The translations under genes and the position numbers were made by a program. Shown piece by piece: positions 27,068 to 35,769 of a DNA stretch of 64,000 nt. The stretch comes from Clostridiales bacterium (lineage in GTDB: Bacteria > Bacillota > Clostridia > Oscillospirales > Acutalibacteraceae): assembly GCA_021199275.1 (NCBI GenBank), contig JAJQIJ010000018.1:114767-178766 (forward strand). The letters are read 5' to 3'. The notes below the pieces were generated by a model, which did no database searches, was not told the DNA's origin, and saw only the letters and a list, made by a program, of their open reading frames with translations. Positions within the stretch are counted from its first letter, which is position 1. Every line of letters starts with the position of its first letter.

Positions 27068-28099
27068 ATGGCAAAGGCCGGTTTATATATACACATTCCC
27101 TTTTGCAAAAGCAAATGCCCTTATTGTAATTTTTATTCCGTAAAATATGATGAAAGCGCCGCGCGTGAATACGCCGCTAAGATTATTTTGCAAATGCAAG
27201 AATACAGGGGGGCCTCTTTTGACACGGTCTATTTCGGCGGCGGCACCCCAAGCATAATAAAGCCGCAGCTTATAGGTGAAATTTTGGCGGGTGCAAGAGA
27301 AAATTTTGAAATAGACAGAAACAGTGAAATAACCATTGAATGCAACCCCACGGCATGCAGCGAAGACGCGTTTCAATTTTATGCCGAATATGGCATAAAC
27401 CGTGTGAGCATAGGCATGCAAAGCGCGGTTAAGGCAGAACGGCTGGCTCTTGGAAGAACAGCCGGAAAAGCTCAAATAAAAGCCGCCGTTTCAGCTGCGC
27501 GTGCCGCCGGTATAGGCAACATAAGCCTTGACTTAATGCTGGGCACGCCGAAACAAACTGCAAACAGTCTTGATGAAACGCTTGAATTCATCAAAGAAAC
27601 GGCAGTTCCCCATATTTCGGCATACATTTTAAATATTGAAAAAAACACGCCGTTTTACAACATGAAAGACAAGCTTTCCCTGCCTGACGACGACTTTGTG
27701 TGCGACTTATATCTTAAAGCTGTGTCTTATTTGGAAAAAGCCGGGCTACAGCAATATGAAATAAGTAATTTTGCGCGCCCCGGCTTTGAAAGCCGTCACA
27801 ACACCAAATACTGGCGCCTTGACGAATATCTGGGGCTCGGCGCTTCGGCGCATTCTTTTTTAGGCGGCAAAAGGTTTTATTATGACAGCAGCTTTAATAA
27901 AACAGACGACGGCTGCGGCGGCACAAGGGAAGAAAAAATCATGCTGGGCCTGCGTTTAAAAAGCGGAATTGACAAAACCCTTGTTAAAGACTGTTCGCAA
28001 TATATAAAGGGCGGTTTTATGGAAGAAAAAGACGGTAAAATAGCCTTTACACCAAAGGGCTTTTTGGTTTCCAACACAATAATTGCGCAACTTCAATAA
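27068..28099 (+). CDS. hemW: Heme chaperone HemW-like radical SAM protein
   Basis: 343-aa radical SAM protein of the HemW/HemN-like group, which binds heme and a 4Fe-4S cluster. The cluster motif is CKSKCPYC (CX3CX2C, about residues 14-21), preceded by AGLYIHIPF. The segment FDTVYFGGGTPSII and NRVSIGMQS are family signatures, as is HNTKYWRLDEYLGLGASAHSF near the C-terminus. The ATG at 27068 is used, with GGTGG upstream; an in-frame GTG at 27059 overlaps that site. TTCAATAAGGGC overlaps its stop codon. Confidence 0.93.
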   Translation: MAKAGLYIHIPFCKSKCPYCNFYSVKYDESAAREYAAKIILQMQEYRGASFDTVYFGGGTPSIIKPQLIGEILAGARENFEIDRNSEITIECNPTACSEDAFQFYAEYGINRVSIGMQSAVKAERLALGRTAGKAQIKAAVSAARAAGIGNISLDLMLGTPKQTANSLDETLEFIKETAVPHISAYILNIEKNTPFYNMKDKLSLPDDDFVCDLYLKAVSYLEKAGLQQYEISNFARPGFESRHNTKYWRLDEYLGLGASAHSFLGGKRFYYDSSFNKTDDGCGGTREEKIMLGLRLKSGIDKTLVKDCSQYIKGGFMEEKDGKIAFTPKGFLVSNTIIAQLQ

Positions 28100-28171
28100 G
28101 GGCTTGCCTGTTATTCAACGCCGCTGTGCGCCGCCGGCTGTAAAAGCCGGTGCGCCAAGCAATTGCACAAT

Positions 28172-28206
28172 AAAATCCCGCCGCCCGTTTGGGGCGGCGG
28201 GATTTT
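28172..28206. terminator. Bidirectional terminator between hemW and malic enzyme
   Basis: A 15-bp perfect stem (AAAATCCCGCCGCCC and its complement) with a 5-base loop serves the two convergent genes. Confidence 0.9.
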
Positions 28207-28224
28207 GATGTTTTGAAAGTAACT

Positions 28225-29397
28225 TTAAATTCGTGCAACGCCGTCTTTTATTGCGGCGTCTGCCACGGCTTTTGCAACCGTGTCTTTAATTCTTTCATCA
28301 AAAGCATGCGGCAAAATATAGTCCGGCGTTAAATCTTTTTCATCAACAAGAGAAGCTATTGCATAAGCGGCGGCTATTTTCATGTTTTCTGTTATGTCGC
28401 TTGCGCGCACGTCAAGCGCGCCCCTGAAAATGCCTGGAAACGCAACAACATTGTTAATCTGATTCGGAAAGTCAGAACGGCCCGTGCCCACTATTTTAGC
28501 ACCCGCAGCCTTCGCTTCGTCAGGCATTATTTCGGGCGTGGGGTTTGCCATGGCAAGCACAATCGGGTCAGCATTCATGGTTTTAACCATGTCTTGAGTC
28601 AGCATGCCGGCCGCTGAAACGCCTATGAATATATCGGCGCCCACAACGGCGTCTTTCAGGCTGCCCTTGGTTTTTGAAACATTGGTTACTTTTGCAATTT
28701 CAGCCTTGCTTGGGTTAAGCTTGTCACGCCCTTCATAAATAGCGCCTGTCCTGTCACACAGAATTACGTCTTTGAGCCCAAGCTTCATAAGCAGCTTCGC
28801 TATAGCTATGCCGGCCGCGCCCGAACCGTTTATTACGGCCTTGCATTCGCCTATGCCCTTGCCTGTTATTTTGGTGGCGTTTATAAGCGCTGCCGAAACA
28901 ACAACGGCTGTGCCGTGCTGGTCGTCATGAAAAATCGGAATATCGCATATTTTTTTAAGCTTTTCTTCTATTTCAAAGCACCGCGGCGCAGCAATATCTT
29001 CAAGATTTATGCCGCCGAAAGAGCCGCTTATATTATAAACAGTTTCAACAAATTCATCTACATCTTTAGTTCTTACGCAAAGCGGAAATGCGTCTACCCC
29101 GCCGAATTCCTTAAACAGCACGCACTTTCCTTCCATAACGGGCATGCCGGCTTCCGGGCCAATGTCGCCAAGGCCCAAAACCGCCGAGCCGTCTGTAATA
29201 ACTGCCACCAAATTCCAGCGGCGTGTAAGAGCCCAGCTTTTTTTATAGTCGTCCTTTATTGCAAGGCAGGGCTCCGCAACACCCGGCGTGTATGCAAGAG
29301 ACAGCGAATCCTTGTCATTCACCTTTGCCCTTGCGGTGATTTCCAGCTTTCCCTGCCATTCGCCGTGCAGTTTTAAAGATTCTTTTCTGTAATCCAT
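28225..29397 (-). CDS. NAD(P)-dependent malic enzyme
   Basis: 390-aa cytoplasmic enzyme that decarboxylates malate to pyruvate and CO2. The start at 29397 (MDYRKESLKLH) is 8 bases after GGAGG; an ATG two codons earlier is too close to it. The N-terminal malic domain has SLSLAYTPGVAEPC, TDGSAVLGLGDIGPEAGMPVMEGK and DDQHGTAVVV. The NAD-binding domain has INGSGAAGIAIAKLL. ALAMANPTPEI and RSDFPNQINNVVAFPGIFRGAL are further family signatures. It matches the ~390-aa short bacterial form. With the dehydrogenase upstream, it suggests C4-acid interconversion. Confidence 0.95.
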   Translation of the reverse strand: MDYRKESLKLHGEWQGKLEITARAKVNDKDSLSLAYTPGVAEPCLAIKDDYKKSWALTRRWNLVAVITDGSAVLGLGDIGPEAGMPVMEGKCVLFKEFGGVDAFPLCVRTKDVDEFVETVYNISGSFGGINLEDIAAPRCFEIEEKLKKICDIPIFHDDQHGTAVVVSAALINATKITGKGIGECKAVINGSGAAGIAIAKLLMKLGLKDVILCDRTGAIYEGRDKLNPSKAEIAKVTNVSKTKGSLKDAVVGADIFIGVSAAGMLTQDMVKTMNADPIVLAMANPTPEIMPDEAKAAGAKIVGTGRSDFPNQINNVVAFPGIFRGALDVRASDITENMKIAAAYAIASLVDEKDLTPDYILPHAFDERIKDTVAKAVADAAIKDGVARI

Positions 29398-29468
29398 TTT
29401 CATATCCTCCGTAATTTCATCAGCCCTGCCACCAAGCTAAAACATAAATCAGCGCGGCCGGGCAGTGC

Positions 29469-29501
29469 AAAACACCCGGTGTTCAAGCAGTCGGGTGTTT
29501 T
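29469..29501 (-). terminator. Terminator after the Ldh_2-type dehydrogenase
   Basis: AAAACACCCG / CGGGTGTTTT stem, 13-base loop, in the gap between the dehydrogenase stop and the malic enzyme gene. Its flanking T-rich side lies on the plus strand, so it could act in either direction. Confidence 0.6.
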
Positions 29502-29509
29502 GTTTTATT

Positions 29510-30673
29510 TTATTTATTTTCAATAAGGGCCTCTGCCTTGCAGCCGCCTTCATATGGCTTGTAATTTTCTTCCCACGGGAAAGTGTAGCTGAGCCCCAGT
29601 TCGTTGCGCACATTTATGATTTCCTTTTGCACGGCTTCGTTTATCGGCACACCGCTGTTTTCGCGCTCTTTCCAAATATTATATTCCTTTTCGCCGGCAG
29701 AATAAATGTGTTCGCTGCCCGGCGCTTTTCTTGACGAGCGTATTGTGCGAATGATTTCGCCTGTCTTTTTCCGTGCAAGTTCGCTGCCGAGGAAATGCTC
29801 TGCGTCAATGGCTATAAAGAAATGCCCCAAATGATAAGGCACAATTTCGCCCTTTTCATTTTTACCGTTAAGCGCTTTACCGTAATTTCCGTCTTGCAAA
29901 ACGGCAGACAGCAGTTCAACAATCATTGCATAGCCATAGCCCTTATAACCGCCAAGCTCTTCGCCAATGCCGCCCAGCGGGGTAAGCGCGGCTTCGCCAT
30001 TGCGAATCTTTTTAAGCGCTTCGCCGGCGTCGCCTTCAATAGACTTGCCGTCAAGCCCTATAACTGTGCCGGGGTGAACGTCTTCGTTTATTCTTTCATA
30101 ATATTCAATCTTGCCGTTTTGGGTGATTGACGTTGCGCAGTCAAATATAAAGTCAAACTTTTCATCAGACGGAATTCCGACTGTAAGCGGGTTTGTGCCG
30201 AACATGCCCTCAACCCCATGGGTGGGCGCTACGGAAGGCCTGGCGTTAGTGCCTGTCATGCCTATACAGCCCTGGCGTGTGGCCATGCTTGCATAATAGC
30301 CGGCAATGCCGTAATGGCAGCTGTTTCTTACAACAACCATGCCAAGCCCGTATTTTTTAGCCTTTTCAATGGCCATGTTCATAGACCTGACGCCTATTAC
30401 CTGCCCCATGCCGTCATGCCCGTCAATAACAGCCGTGGCCGGTGTTTCTTTTACAATTTCAAAATCAGTTACGGGGTTTTGAATTCCGGCTTTTATCCTG
30501 TCTATATAGATAGGCTTAAATCTGTTGCAGCCGTGGCTTTCAATGCCCCTTTTGTCTGATTCCAGCAAAACGTCTGTGCAAATTTCAGCGTCCTTCCTCG
30601 GCACGCCGTAGCCGACAAATGCGTCCGTTACAAAATCAGTAATAAGATTCCACGGACAAATTACCTTTGCCAT
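29510..30673 (-). CDS. Ldh_2-family malate/L-lactate/ureidoglycolate dehydrogenase
   Basis: 387-aa NAD(P)-dependent 2-hydroxyacid dehydrogenase of the non-Rossmann Ldh_2 family. The start at 30673 (MAKVICPWNL) has AAGGAGA upstream; the frame is open for 80 more codons but that extension runs into glpK and shows no family similarity. RGIESHGCNRFKPIYIDRI carries the catalytic His. VVVRNSCHYGIAGYYA, GMTGTNARPSVAPTHG and FGTNPLTVGIP are family marks. Malate is a reasonable substrate guess given the adjacent malic enzyme, but the family also includes other specificities. Confidence 0.9.
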   Translation of the reverse strand: MAKVICPWNLITDFVTDAFVGYGVPRKDAEICTDVLLESDKRGIESHGCNRFKPIYIDRIKAGIQNPVTDFEIVKETPATAVIDGHDGMGQVIGVRSMNMAIEKAKKYGLGMVVVRNSCHYGIAGYYASMATRQGCIGMTGTNARPSVAPTHGVEGMFGTNPLTVGIPSDEKFDFIFDCATSITQNGKIEYYERINEDVHPGTVIGLDGKSIEGDAGEALKKIRNGEAALTPLGGIGEELGGYKGYGYAMIVELLSAVLQDGNYGKALNGKNEKGEIVPYHLGHFFIAIDAEHFLGSELARKKTGEIIRTIRSSRKAPGSEHIYSAGEKEYNIWKERENSGVPINEAVQKEIINVRNELGLSYTFPWEENYKPYEGGCKAEALIENK

Positions 30674-30758
30674 TTTAACTCTCCTTTTAAATAAATATTG
30701 CAGCCCAAAGCTTTCTGCAAACCGGGCGGTTTTTGAAAGCGGGGCAGTTTTGATAAAA

Positions 30759-32264
30759 TTACCTTTGTTCCCAATTTCTGGAACGTTCAACCGCGCGTTT
30801 CCAGTTTGAATACATGTCGTTCCTTTTTGTTGTTTCCATTGACGGCACAAATATTTTGTCAACGCGCCGATTTTCTTCAATTTCGGCAGTGTCTTTCCAC
30901 ACCCCTGTGGCAAGCCCGGCCAAATATGCGGCGCCCAAAGCGGTGGCTTCCCTGTTAACAGGGCGGTTTACGTTAACGCCGGTCATGTCTGCCTGAATCT
31001 GCATCATTATGTCTGACACGGAAGCGCCGCCGTCAACGCGCAAATCTTTAAGAATTATATTACTGTCTTTCATCATGGCTTCAAGCAGGTCTGTCATTTG
31101 GAAAGTAATGCTTTCAAGCACGGCGCGGCAGATATGCTTTTTGTTAATTGCCCTTGTAAGCCCAATCATGCAGCCGCGCGCATACATGTCCCAATAAGGG
31201 GCGCCGAGCCCTGTGAACGCCGGCACAAAATAAAGCCCGTTTGAATCTTCAACCTCTTCTGCGAACACGTCGCATTCGTGGGCGTCTTTTATTAATTCAA
31301 GCTCGTCTCTGAGCCATTTTATTACAGACCCGGCGTTGAAAGCAGAGCCCTCAATATCATATGTAATCTTTCCGTCAAGCCCCCAGGCAATGCCTGTAAG
31401 CAGATTTGAACGTGAAGTTATTTTCTTTTCGCCCGTGTTCATTAAAAGGAAACAGCCGGTGCCGTAAGTGTTTTTTGCCTGTCCCTCTTCAAAACAGCCC
31501 TGCCCAAACAGAGCGCCCGGCTGGTCTCCTATAGCGCCGGCAATGGGTATTCCGGCAATTTCTTCCATGCCGGGGAATTTTGCGCAGTGCCCGTATATGC
31601 AGCTTGACGGTTTAACTTGCGGCAGCATGCACATTGGAATGCCAAGCTTATTGCACAAAAATTCGTCCCACTGAAGCTTATTTATGTCAAACAGCATAGT
31701 GCGGCAGGCATTGCTGTAATCAGTAACATGCACTTCGCCGCAGGTTAAATTCCATATCAGCCATGTGTCAACCGTGCCAAACAGCAGCTCGCCCTTTTCT
31801 GCCCTTTCACGCGCGCCCGGCACATTGTCAAGAATCCATTTGATTTTTGTTGCCGAAAAATATGCGTCAATCAAAAGCCCGGTGGTTTCTTTAATATATT
31901 CGCCAAGACCCTCTTCCTTGAGCTGTTCGCAATAATCAGCCGTGCGGCGGCACTGCCAAACTATTGCGTTGTAAACCGGCTTGCCCGTTTCCCTGTCCCA
32001 CACAACGGTGGTTTCACGCTGGTTTGTTATGCCTATTCCTGCAATGTCTTTCGGGTTTATTTTACTGTTTCGCAAAACGGCAAGAATGGCCTGCATTTCG
32101 GAAAATAAAATTTCATTGGGGTCATGCTCTACCCAGCCGTTTTGCGGGTAATATTGTTTAAATTCCGTTTGCGATTTGGTTACAATTTCGCCGTTTTTGT
32201 TGAAAATTATTACTCTTGAACTTGTTGTGCCCTGGTCCAGCGCCATAACATATTTTGCTGCCAT
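30759..32264 (-). CDS. glpK: Glycerol kinase
   Basis: 501-aa FGGY kinase that phosphorylates glycerol to glycerol-3-phosphate. The start at 32264 ([17 protein letters not shown]) follows AGGAGG. Diagnostic segments are DQGTTSSR (ATP/phosphate site), [24 protein letters not shown], the [14 protein letters not shown] stretch and [18 protein letters not shown]. Length is typical. It lies upstream of the dehydrogenase in the same direction with an 85-base gap. No glycerol facilitator or glpD is in the window. Confidence 0.97.
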   Translation of the reverse strand: MAAKYVMALDQGTTSSRVIIFNKNGEIVTKSQTEFKQYYPQNGWVEHDPNEILFSEMQAILAVLRNSKINPKDIAGIGITNQRETTVVWDRETGKPVYNAIVWQCRRTADYCEQLKEEGLGEYIKETTGLLIDAYFSATKIKWILDNVPGARERAEKGELLFGTVDTWLIWNLTCGEVHVTDYSNACRTMLFDINKLQWDEFLCNKLGIPMCMLPQVKPSSCIYGHCAKFPGMEEIAGIPIAGAIGDQPGALFGQGCFEEGQAKNTYGTGCFLLMNTGEKKITSRSNLLTGIAWGLDGKITYDIEGSAFNAGSVIKWLRDELELIKDAHECDVFAEEVEDSNGLYFVPAFTGLGAPYWDMYARGCMIGLTRAINKKHICRAVLESITFQMTDLLEAMMKDSNIILKDLRVDGGASVSDIMMQIQADMTGVNVNRPVNREATALGAAYLAGLATGVWKDTAEIEENRRVDKIFVPSMETTKRNDMYSNWKRAVERSRNWEQR

Positions 32265-32394
32265 GTTGTTTCCTCCTAACACAGGTTCGGCAAATTGCCC
32301 GATAAACTCAAAGGGGAAGCCGTAACTTCCCTCTTATTTTAAGTCTTTTTTATTAATATGTCAAATTTTTTGCCGGAAATGGCTTAAAAACAAA

Positions 32395-32622
32395 TCAAGC
32401 CGTTTTTTCTATATAGTTGACTATATCTGCCACTGAAACCATTTTTTCAATAATTGAGTCCGGAACTTCAATTGAAAATTCGTCTTCAATGCTCATGATA
32501 ATTTCAATTACGTCCAGGCTGTCTGCCCCAAGGTCGTCAAGCAGCAAGCTGTCTAAAGAAATATCATCTTCGTCTATTCCAAACTGGTCAGCCAAAATTG
32601 CTGCAACTTTTTCAAAAATCAT
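32395..32622 (-). CDS. acpP: Acyl carrier protein
   Basis: 75-residue carrier of fatty acyl chains. The phosphopantetheine serine is in GADSLDVIEIIMSIEDEF (DSL motif, Ser about 36). The ATG at 32622 (MIFEKVAAILADQFGIDEDD) gives a normal-length protein; an in-frame GTG nine codons earlier is possible. It is acidic and helical as expected. It stands alone here, away from other fatty acid synthesis genes. Confidence 0.93.
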   Translation of the reverse strand: MIFEKVAAILADQFGIDEDDISLDSLLLDDLGADSLDVIEIIMSIEDEFSIEVPDSIIEKMVSVADIVNYIEKTA

Positions 32623-32940
32623 AAATTCACAAAGCCTTTCCGCCTGCACAAATATTGTTTAAGCTCGCTGCACCGAAGCAGGCGGCAGTGCAGTTTGAGC
32701 ATTGGCTCAGCAGCGCACGGTAAACACAAATGCACGGCAATAAAATTAACGCCGCGCCCGGCTGGCAAAGCCCGGTTTGTATTTACACATGCACGGCAAA
32801 GCCGCGCTGCGCTTAAGAAAATAATTGTTGTGTAAAAGAATTTTATGTGTTATTATCATATTATAAAATTTGCAAGACATTGTCAATACTTTTAAAGCGA
32901 CTTGCAAATAATTTTTTTGTTATTAAAAGGAGCAAAAGCC
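32623..32940. other. Divergent gap between acpP and aroE
   Basis: 318 bases with no gene. It contains two spaced copies of ATGCACGGCAA (about 32728-32739 and 32789-32800) and an AT-rich part near 32820-32900 likely to hold the aroE promoter. Nothing else was recognised. Confidence 0.4.
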
Positions 32941-33777
32941 ATGGGTAAATTCGCTCTTATCGGCTGCCCTTTGGGGCATTCGCTGTCACCAATCATACAC
33001 AAAGAGCTTTTCAAAATAAACGGCAGCGGCAGCACTTACCGGCTCAATGAAATACCGGCAGAGAGCTTTGAAAGTCAAGCGCCCCGCCTTTTGGGTGAGC
33101 TTGACGGATTTAACGTTACTATTCCATATAAGACTGACATTATTCACCTGTTAGACGAACTGGACTATAAAGCCGAACTTTTCGGCGCTGTCAACACAGT
33201 TAAAATAACAAACGGCAGTGCAAAGGGCTTTAACACCGACTGCGACGGGTTTTTGCGTTCGCTCAAATCAGCCGGCATTGCGCTTGGCGGCAGCGTGCTG
33301 CTTTGCGGCAGCGGCGGCGTTGCCAGAATGATTGCGTTTGAATGCGCATGTGCCCGCTGCCGGCTTACCATAGCCGTAAGGCCCGCTGACATTCCGTTTG
33401 CAAATAAAATTAAAGATGAAATAAAAGAAAAGCTTTCAGCTGACGCTAAAGTAATTTTGCTTGACGAAGTACGGGGCGGCTTTGACCTTGTTATAAACGG
33501 CACGCCGGTGGGCATGTTTCCGAACACAGACTGCTGCGTGCTGGGCGAAGACATAATAAAAAATAGCTCTGCGGCGTTTGACGTTATTTATAACCCGGGT
33601 GAAACGCTGTTTTTAAAATATGCCGCGCACGCCGGCATAAAAAATTCAAACGGGCTTTCCATGCTTGTGTGGCAGGCTGCCGTGGCGCAGGAAATCTGGC
33701 TTGGCTGCGAATTTTCACAGTCTGACATAGACAAAATAGCCAAAACGGCAAATAAAGCGCTGCCGGCTAAAAAATAA
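32941..33777 (+). CDS. aroE: Shikimate dehydrogenase
   Basis: 278-aa NADPH-dependent enzyme reducing 3-dehydroshikimate to shikimate. The ATG at 32941 has AAGGAG 8 bases upstream. FALIGCPLGHSLSPIIHKELF and GFNVTIPYKTDII (catalytic Lys) form the substrate domain. GAVNTVK and NTDCDGF follow, and the cofactor loop is LLCGSGGVARMIAFE. NGTPVGMFPNTD and NGLSMLVWQAAVAQEIW are standard C-terminal marks. Shikimate kinase follows, forming a two-gene chorismate-pathway unit. Confidence 0.95.
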   Translation: MGKFALIGCPLGHSLSPIIHKELFKINGSGSTYRLNEIPAESFESQAPRLLGELDGFNVTIPYKTDIIHLLDELDYKAELFGAVNTVKITNGSAKGFNTDCDGFLRSLKSAGIALGGSVLLCGSGGVARMIAFECACARCRLTIAVRPADIPFANKIKDEIKEKLSADAKVILLDEVRGGFDLVINGTPVGMFPNTDCCVLGEDIIKNSSAAFDVIYNPGETLFLKYAAHAGIKNSNGLSMLVWQAAVAQEIWLGCEFSQSDIDKIAKTANKALPAKK

Positions 33778-33889
33778 ACACAACTGATATTTTCAATAAG
33801 GGTTTCTTTACCGCGACGCATTGTAAGGCTGCGCAAAGCGTTTGCACCATTTTGAAAGGGCTGCAGCCGGAAAGGCTGTGAAAATCAAT

Positions 33890-34378
33890 ATGAACATAGT
33901 ATTATGCGGCTTTATGGGCGCCGGCAAAACCGTTGTGGGCAAAGAGCTTGCAAAAATAACAGGCAGAAAATTTGTTGACACAGACGAGCTGGTTGAAAAA
34001 AAACAGGGCATTTCAATTCCGGCTATTTTTGCCGCTTACGGCGAAGACTACTTTAGAGAGCTGGAACACAGCGTTTGCCGCGACATTGCAGACATGAAAA
34101 ACGCCGTTATTTCAACAGGCGGCGGCGCCTTGACCTTTCAGCGCAATGTTGACGCAGTTAAAAAAAATTCAGTTGTTGTGTTTCTTGACGCGTCTTTTGA
34201 CATTATCTGCCGGCGGGTGGGCAATGCTAAAACGCGCCCGCTTTTCAAAGACCCCGAAAATGCAAAGCGCCTTTATGACGAGCGCAAGGAAAAATATATT
34301 GCCGCTGCGGACATTGTTATTAACGGCGACATGGCTGCGCGAAAAACGGCAAGACAGATTGCCGAAATGTGCAAATAA
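33890..34378 (+). CDS. aroK: Shikimate kinase
   Basis: 162-aa kinase that makes shikimate-3-phosphate. Walker A is GFMGAGKTVVGKELA (about 7-21), FVDTDELVEKKQG contains the shikimate-binding Asp, STGGGA is the Walker B-like glycine motif, and NAKTRPLF is the lid. The ATG at 33890 gives the family length. An in-frame GTG at 33878 lies very close to GGAAAGG, so the start is not fully settled. It follows aroE by 112 bases and is closed by a terminator. Confidence 0.94.
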   Translation: MNIVLCGFMGAGKTVVGKELAKITGRKFVDTDELVEKKQGISIPAIFAAYGEDYFRELEHSVCRDIADMKNAVISTGGGALTFQRNVDAVKKNSVVVFLDASFDIICRRVGNAKTRPLFKDPENAKRLYDERKEKYIAAADIVINGDMAARKTARQIAEMCK

Positions 34379-34380
34379 AG

Positions 34381-34403
34381 CCGCGCCACGGCAGCGCGGT
34401 TTT
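34381..34403 (+). terminator. Terminator of aroK
   Basis: CCGCGC / GCGCGG stem followed by TTTTA, just after the stop codon. Confidence 0.75.
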
Positions 34404-34409
34404 AGGGTA

Positions 34410-34438
34410 TTGAAAAATTATTTTGCGTGTGCTATAAT
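34410..34438 (+). promoter_or_regulatory. Promoter of the ABC permease gene
   Basis: TTGAAA (34410-34415), 17-base spacer, TATAAT (34433-34438). Confidence 0.8.
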
Positions 34439-34444
34439 GGTGCA

Positions 34445-34584
34445 TATTTAATTTTGCGTTTTCTGTTTTATTGATATTTTATTTGGCGGGTGTTTTGCAA
34501 AAAACGCCGCGCGCACAGCGGTGCACGCCGAAATATCAAAATTATCAACCGTTTTAAGGAATAATACAGGTAAGGCATTTTATT
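34445..34584 (+). promoter_or_regulatory. Structured 5' leader of the ABC permease mRNA
   Basis: About 140 nt between the promoter and the permease start. A long-range stem closes it: TTGATATTT (34471-34479) pairs with AAATATCAA (34531-34539), extended by GGCG/GTG against CACGCC. No T-run terminator is seen before the gene, so any control would act on stability or translation. The class was not recognised. Confidence 0.5.
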
Positions 34585-35427
34585 ATGAAAAAATTGCAGT
34601 TAAAAAATGATTTCAGCCATTTCAAAGAGATGTTTGTAAAATACAAATATCTGCTTTCAGAGCTGACAAGAAAAAACGTAAAGCTGAAATACCGCGATTC
34701 CTGGCTGGGCATTGTGTGGAGCTTTTTGCAGCCGCTGCTCAACATGATAGTGTTGACTGTTGTTTTCGGCAATCTGCTTGGCAGAGACAGTTCAAAGGTA
34801 ATTTGTTACCCCATTTATCTGTTTACCGGCAGGCTTATGTATGAATTTTTTACATCTTCAACAAAAAAAGCGCTTATGTCTTTCCGCGTAAACGCGGGCA
34901 TAATAAAGAAAGTTTATGTGCCGAAATATATGTACCCCCTGTCAGGCATTCTGTCAAACTTCGTAACTTTCGCAATTTCAATAATATGCTTGATATGCGT
35001 GTGGGTTTTCTTTAAGCTGACCGGAATTCAAAACGGCTCTGACCTGACTGTTACATGGCACGCCCTGTTTTGCTGGGTGCCAATGCTGATTATGCTTATT
35101 TTCGTAACCGGCGTGGGGCTCATATTGTCTGTTTTGCATGTTTATTTCCGCGATGTTGAATATATTTGGGACGTTGCGTGCACGCTTATGTTTTACATGG
35201 TGCCCATAATTTACCATTTCAGCAAAATTGAAACAGACTGGATTATAGTTCTTATAAAAATAAACCCGCTATATTCAATGATAGAGCTTTTCAGGCAATG
35301 CGTGTTATACAGCATTGACATGAGCTGGAAAATGCTGCTTTATTCCTTCGCTTGGGCAGTCGGCACGCTGGCGCTCGGCATATTTGTTTTCAATAAAAAG
35401 AGCGACGACCTTATATTCCACATGTAA
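34585..35427 (+). CDS. ABC-2 type polysaccharide/teichoic acid export permease (TagG-like)
   Basis: 280-aa inner-membrane protein with about six predicted membrane segments. The N-terminal cytoplasmic amphipathic part (FKEMFVKYKYLLSELTRKNVKLKYRDSWLGIVWSFLQPLLNM) is diagnostic of the TagG/KpsM/Wzm group that exports wall teichoic acid or other polyisoprenoid-linked glycans. The C-terminal HVYFRDVEYIWDVACTLMFYMVPIIY and INPLYSMIELFRQCVLY agree. The ATPase partner normally follows directly, but here the next gene is a 52-codon ORF and no partner lies nearby, so it is an orphan or borrows an ATPase encoded elsewhere. Confidence 0.9.
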   Translation: MKKLQLKNDFSHFKEMFVKYKYLLSELTRKNVKLKYRDSWLGIVWSFLQPLLNMIVLTVVFGNLLGRDSSKVICYPIYLFTGRLMYEFFTSSTKKALMSFRVNAGIIKKVYVPKYMYPLSGILSNFVTFAISIICLICVWVFFKLTGIQNGSDLTVTWHALFCWVPMLIMLIFVTGVGLILSVLHVYFRDVEYIWDVACTLMFYMVPIIYHFSKIETDWIIVLIKINPLYSMIELFRQCVLYSIDMSWKMLLYSFAWAVGTLALGIFVFNKKSDDLIFHM

Positions 35428-35562
35428 TATTAACAGCGCGCAAGGCTTTGCAATTTTTTGCAGGGCCTTTTTAATTTGCAGTTTTAAAAAGGCGGCTACT
35501 AAAAAAATGCTGCCGCATTTATAAACGCCCGGTTTCAGGCAATACTAACATTGGTGGTGATA

Positions 35563-35721
35563 ATGTTGGAAAATAAAGATAAAAACAGCAGGCGGCAAAA
35601 CGCAAAAAAGTCCGCCGGAAACAACCAGTGGACAAATAATAATTTGAAATATTACCCTGACAAACGCCCGCGCAGAGACGGCCCCGGCGGGGAAAATTCA
35701 AAAACGCCGCAGGACGCTTAA
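35563..35721 (+). CDS. Small basic protein, unknown function
   Basis: 52-codon ORF starting MLENKDKNSRRQNAKKSA, with a GGTGGTG site just upstream. It is rich in Lys, Arg and Asn with a central NNQWTNNNLKYYPDKRPRR stretch; no membrane segment or signal peptide is seen. Its last codons are encoded within the left arm of a strong terminator, so translation and termination overlap. It probably belongs to the permease transcript. I did not recognise a family. Confidence 0.5.
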   Translation: MLENKDKNSRRQNAKKSAGNNQWTNNNLKYYPDKRPRRDGPGGENSKTPQDA

Positions 35722-35737
35722 AACCTGCGGCGTTTTT
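35701..35737 (+). terminator. Terminator overlapping the small ORF's 3' end
   Basis: 13-bp stem AAAACGCCGCAGG / CCTGCGGCGTTTT with a 10-base loop and a T run. Confidence 0.88.
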
Positions 35738-35769
35738 AAATTTAAAATTTTTGATAAAAGCAAAACTGT

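Noticed and set aside
30674..30913. 80-codon N-terminal extension of the Ldh_2-type dehydrogenase
   Set aside because: It overlaps glpK, has no family similarity, and a good ribosome site with ATG lies at 30673.
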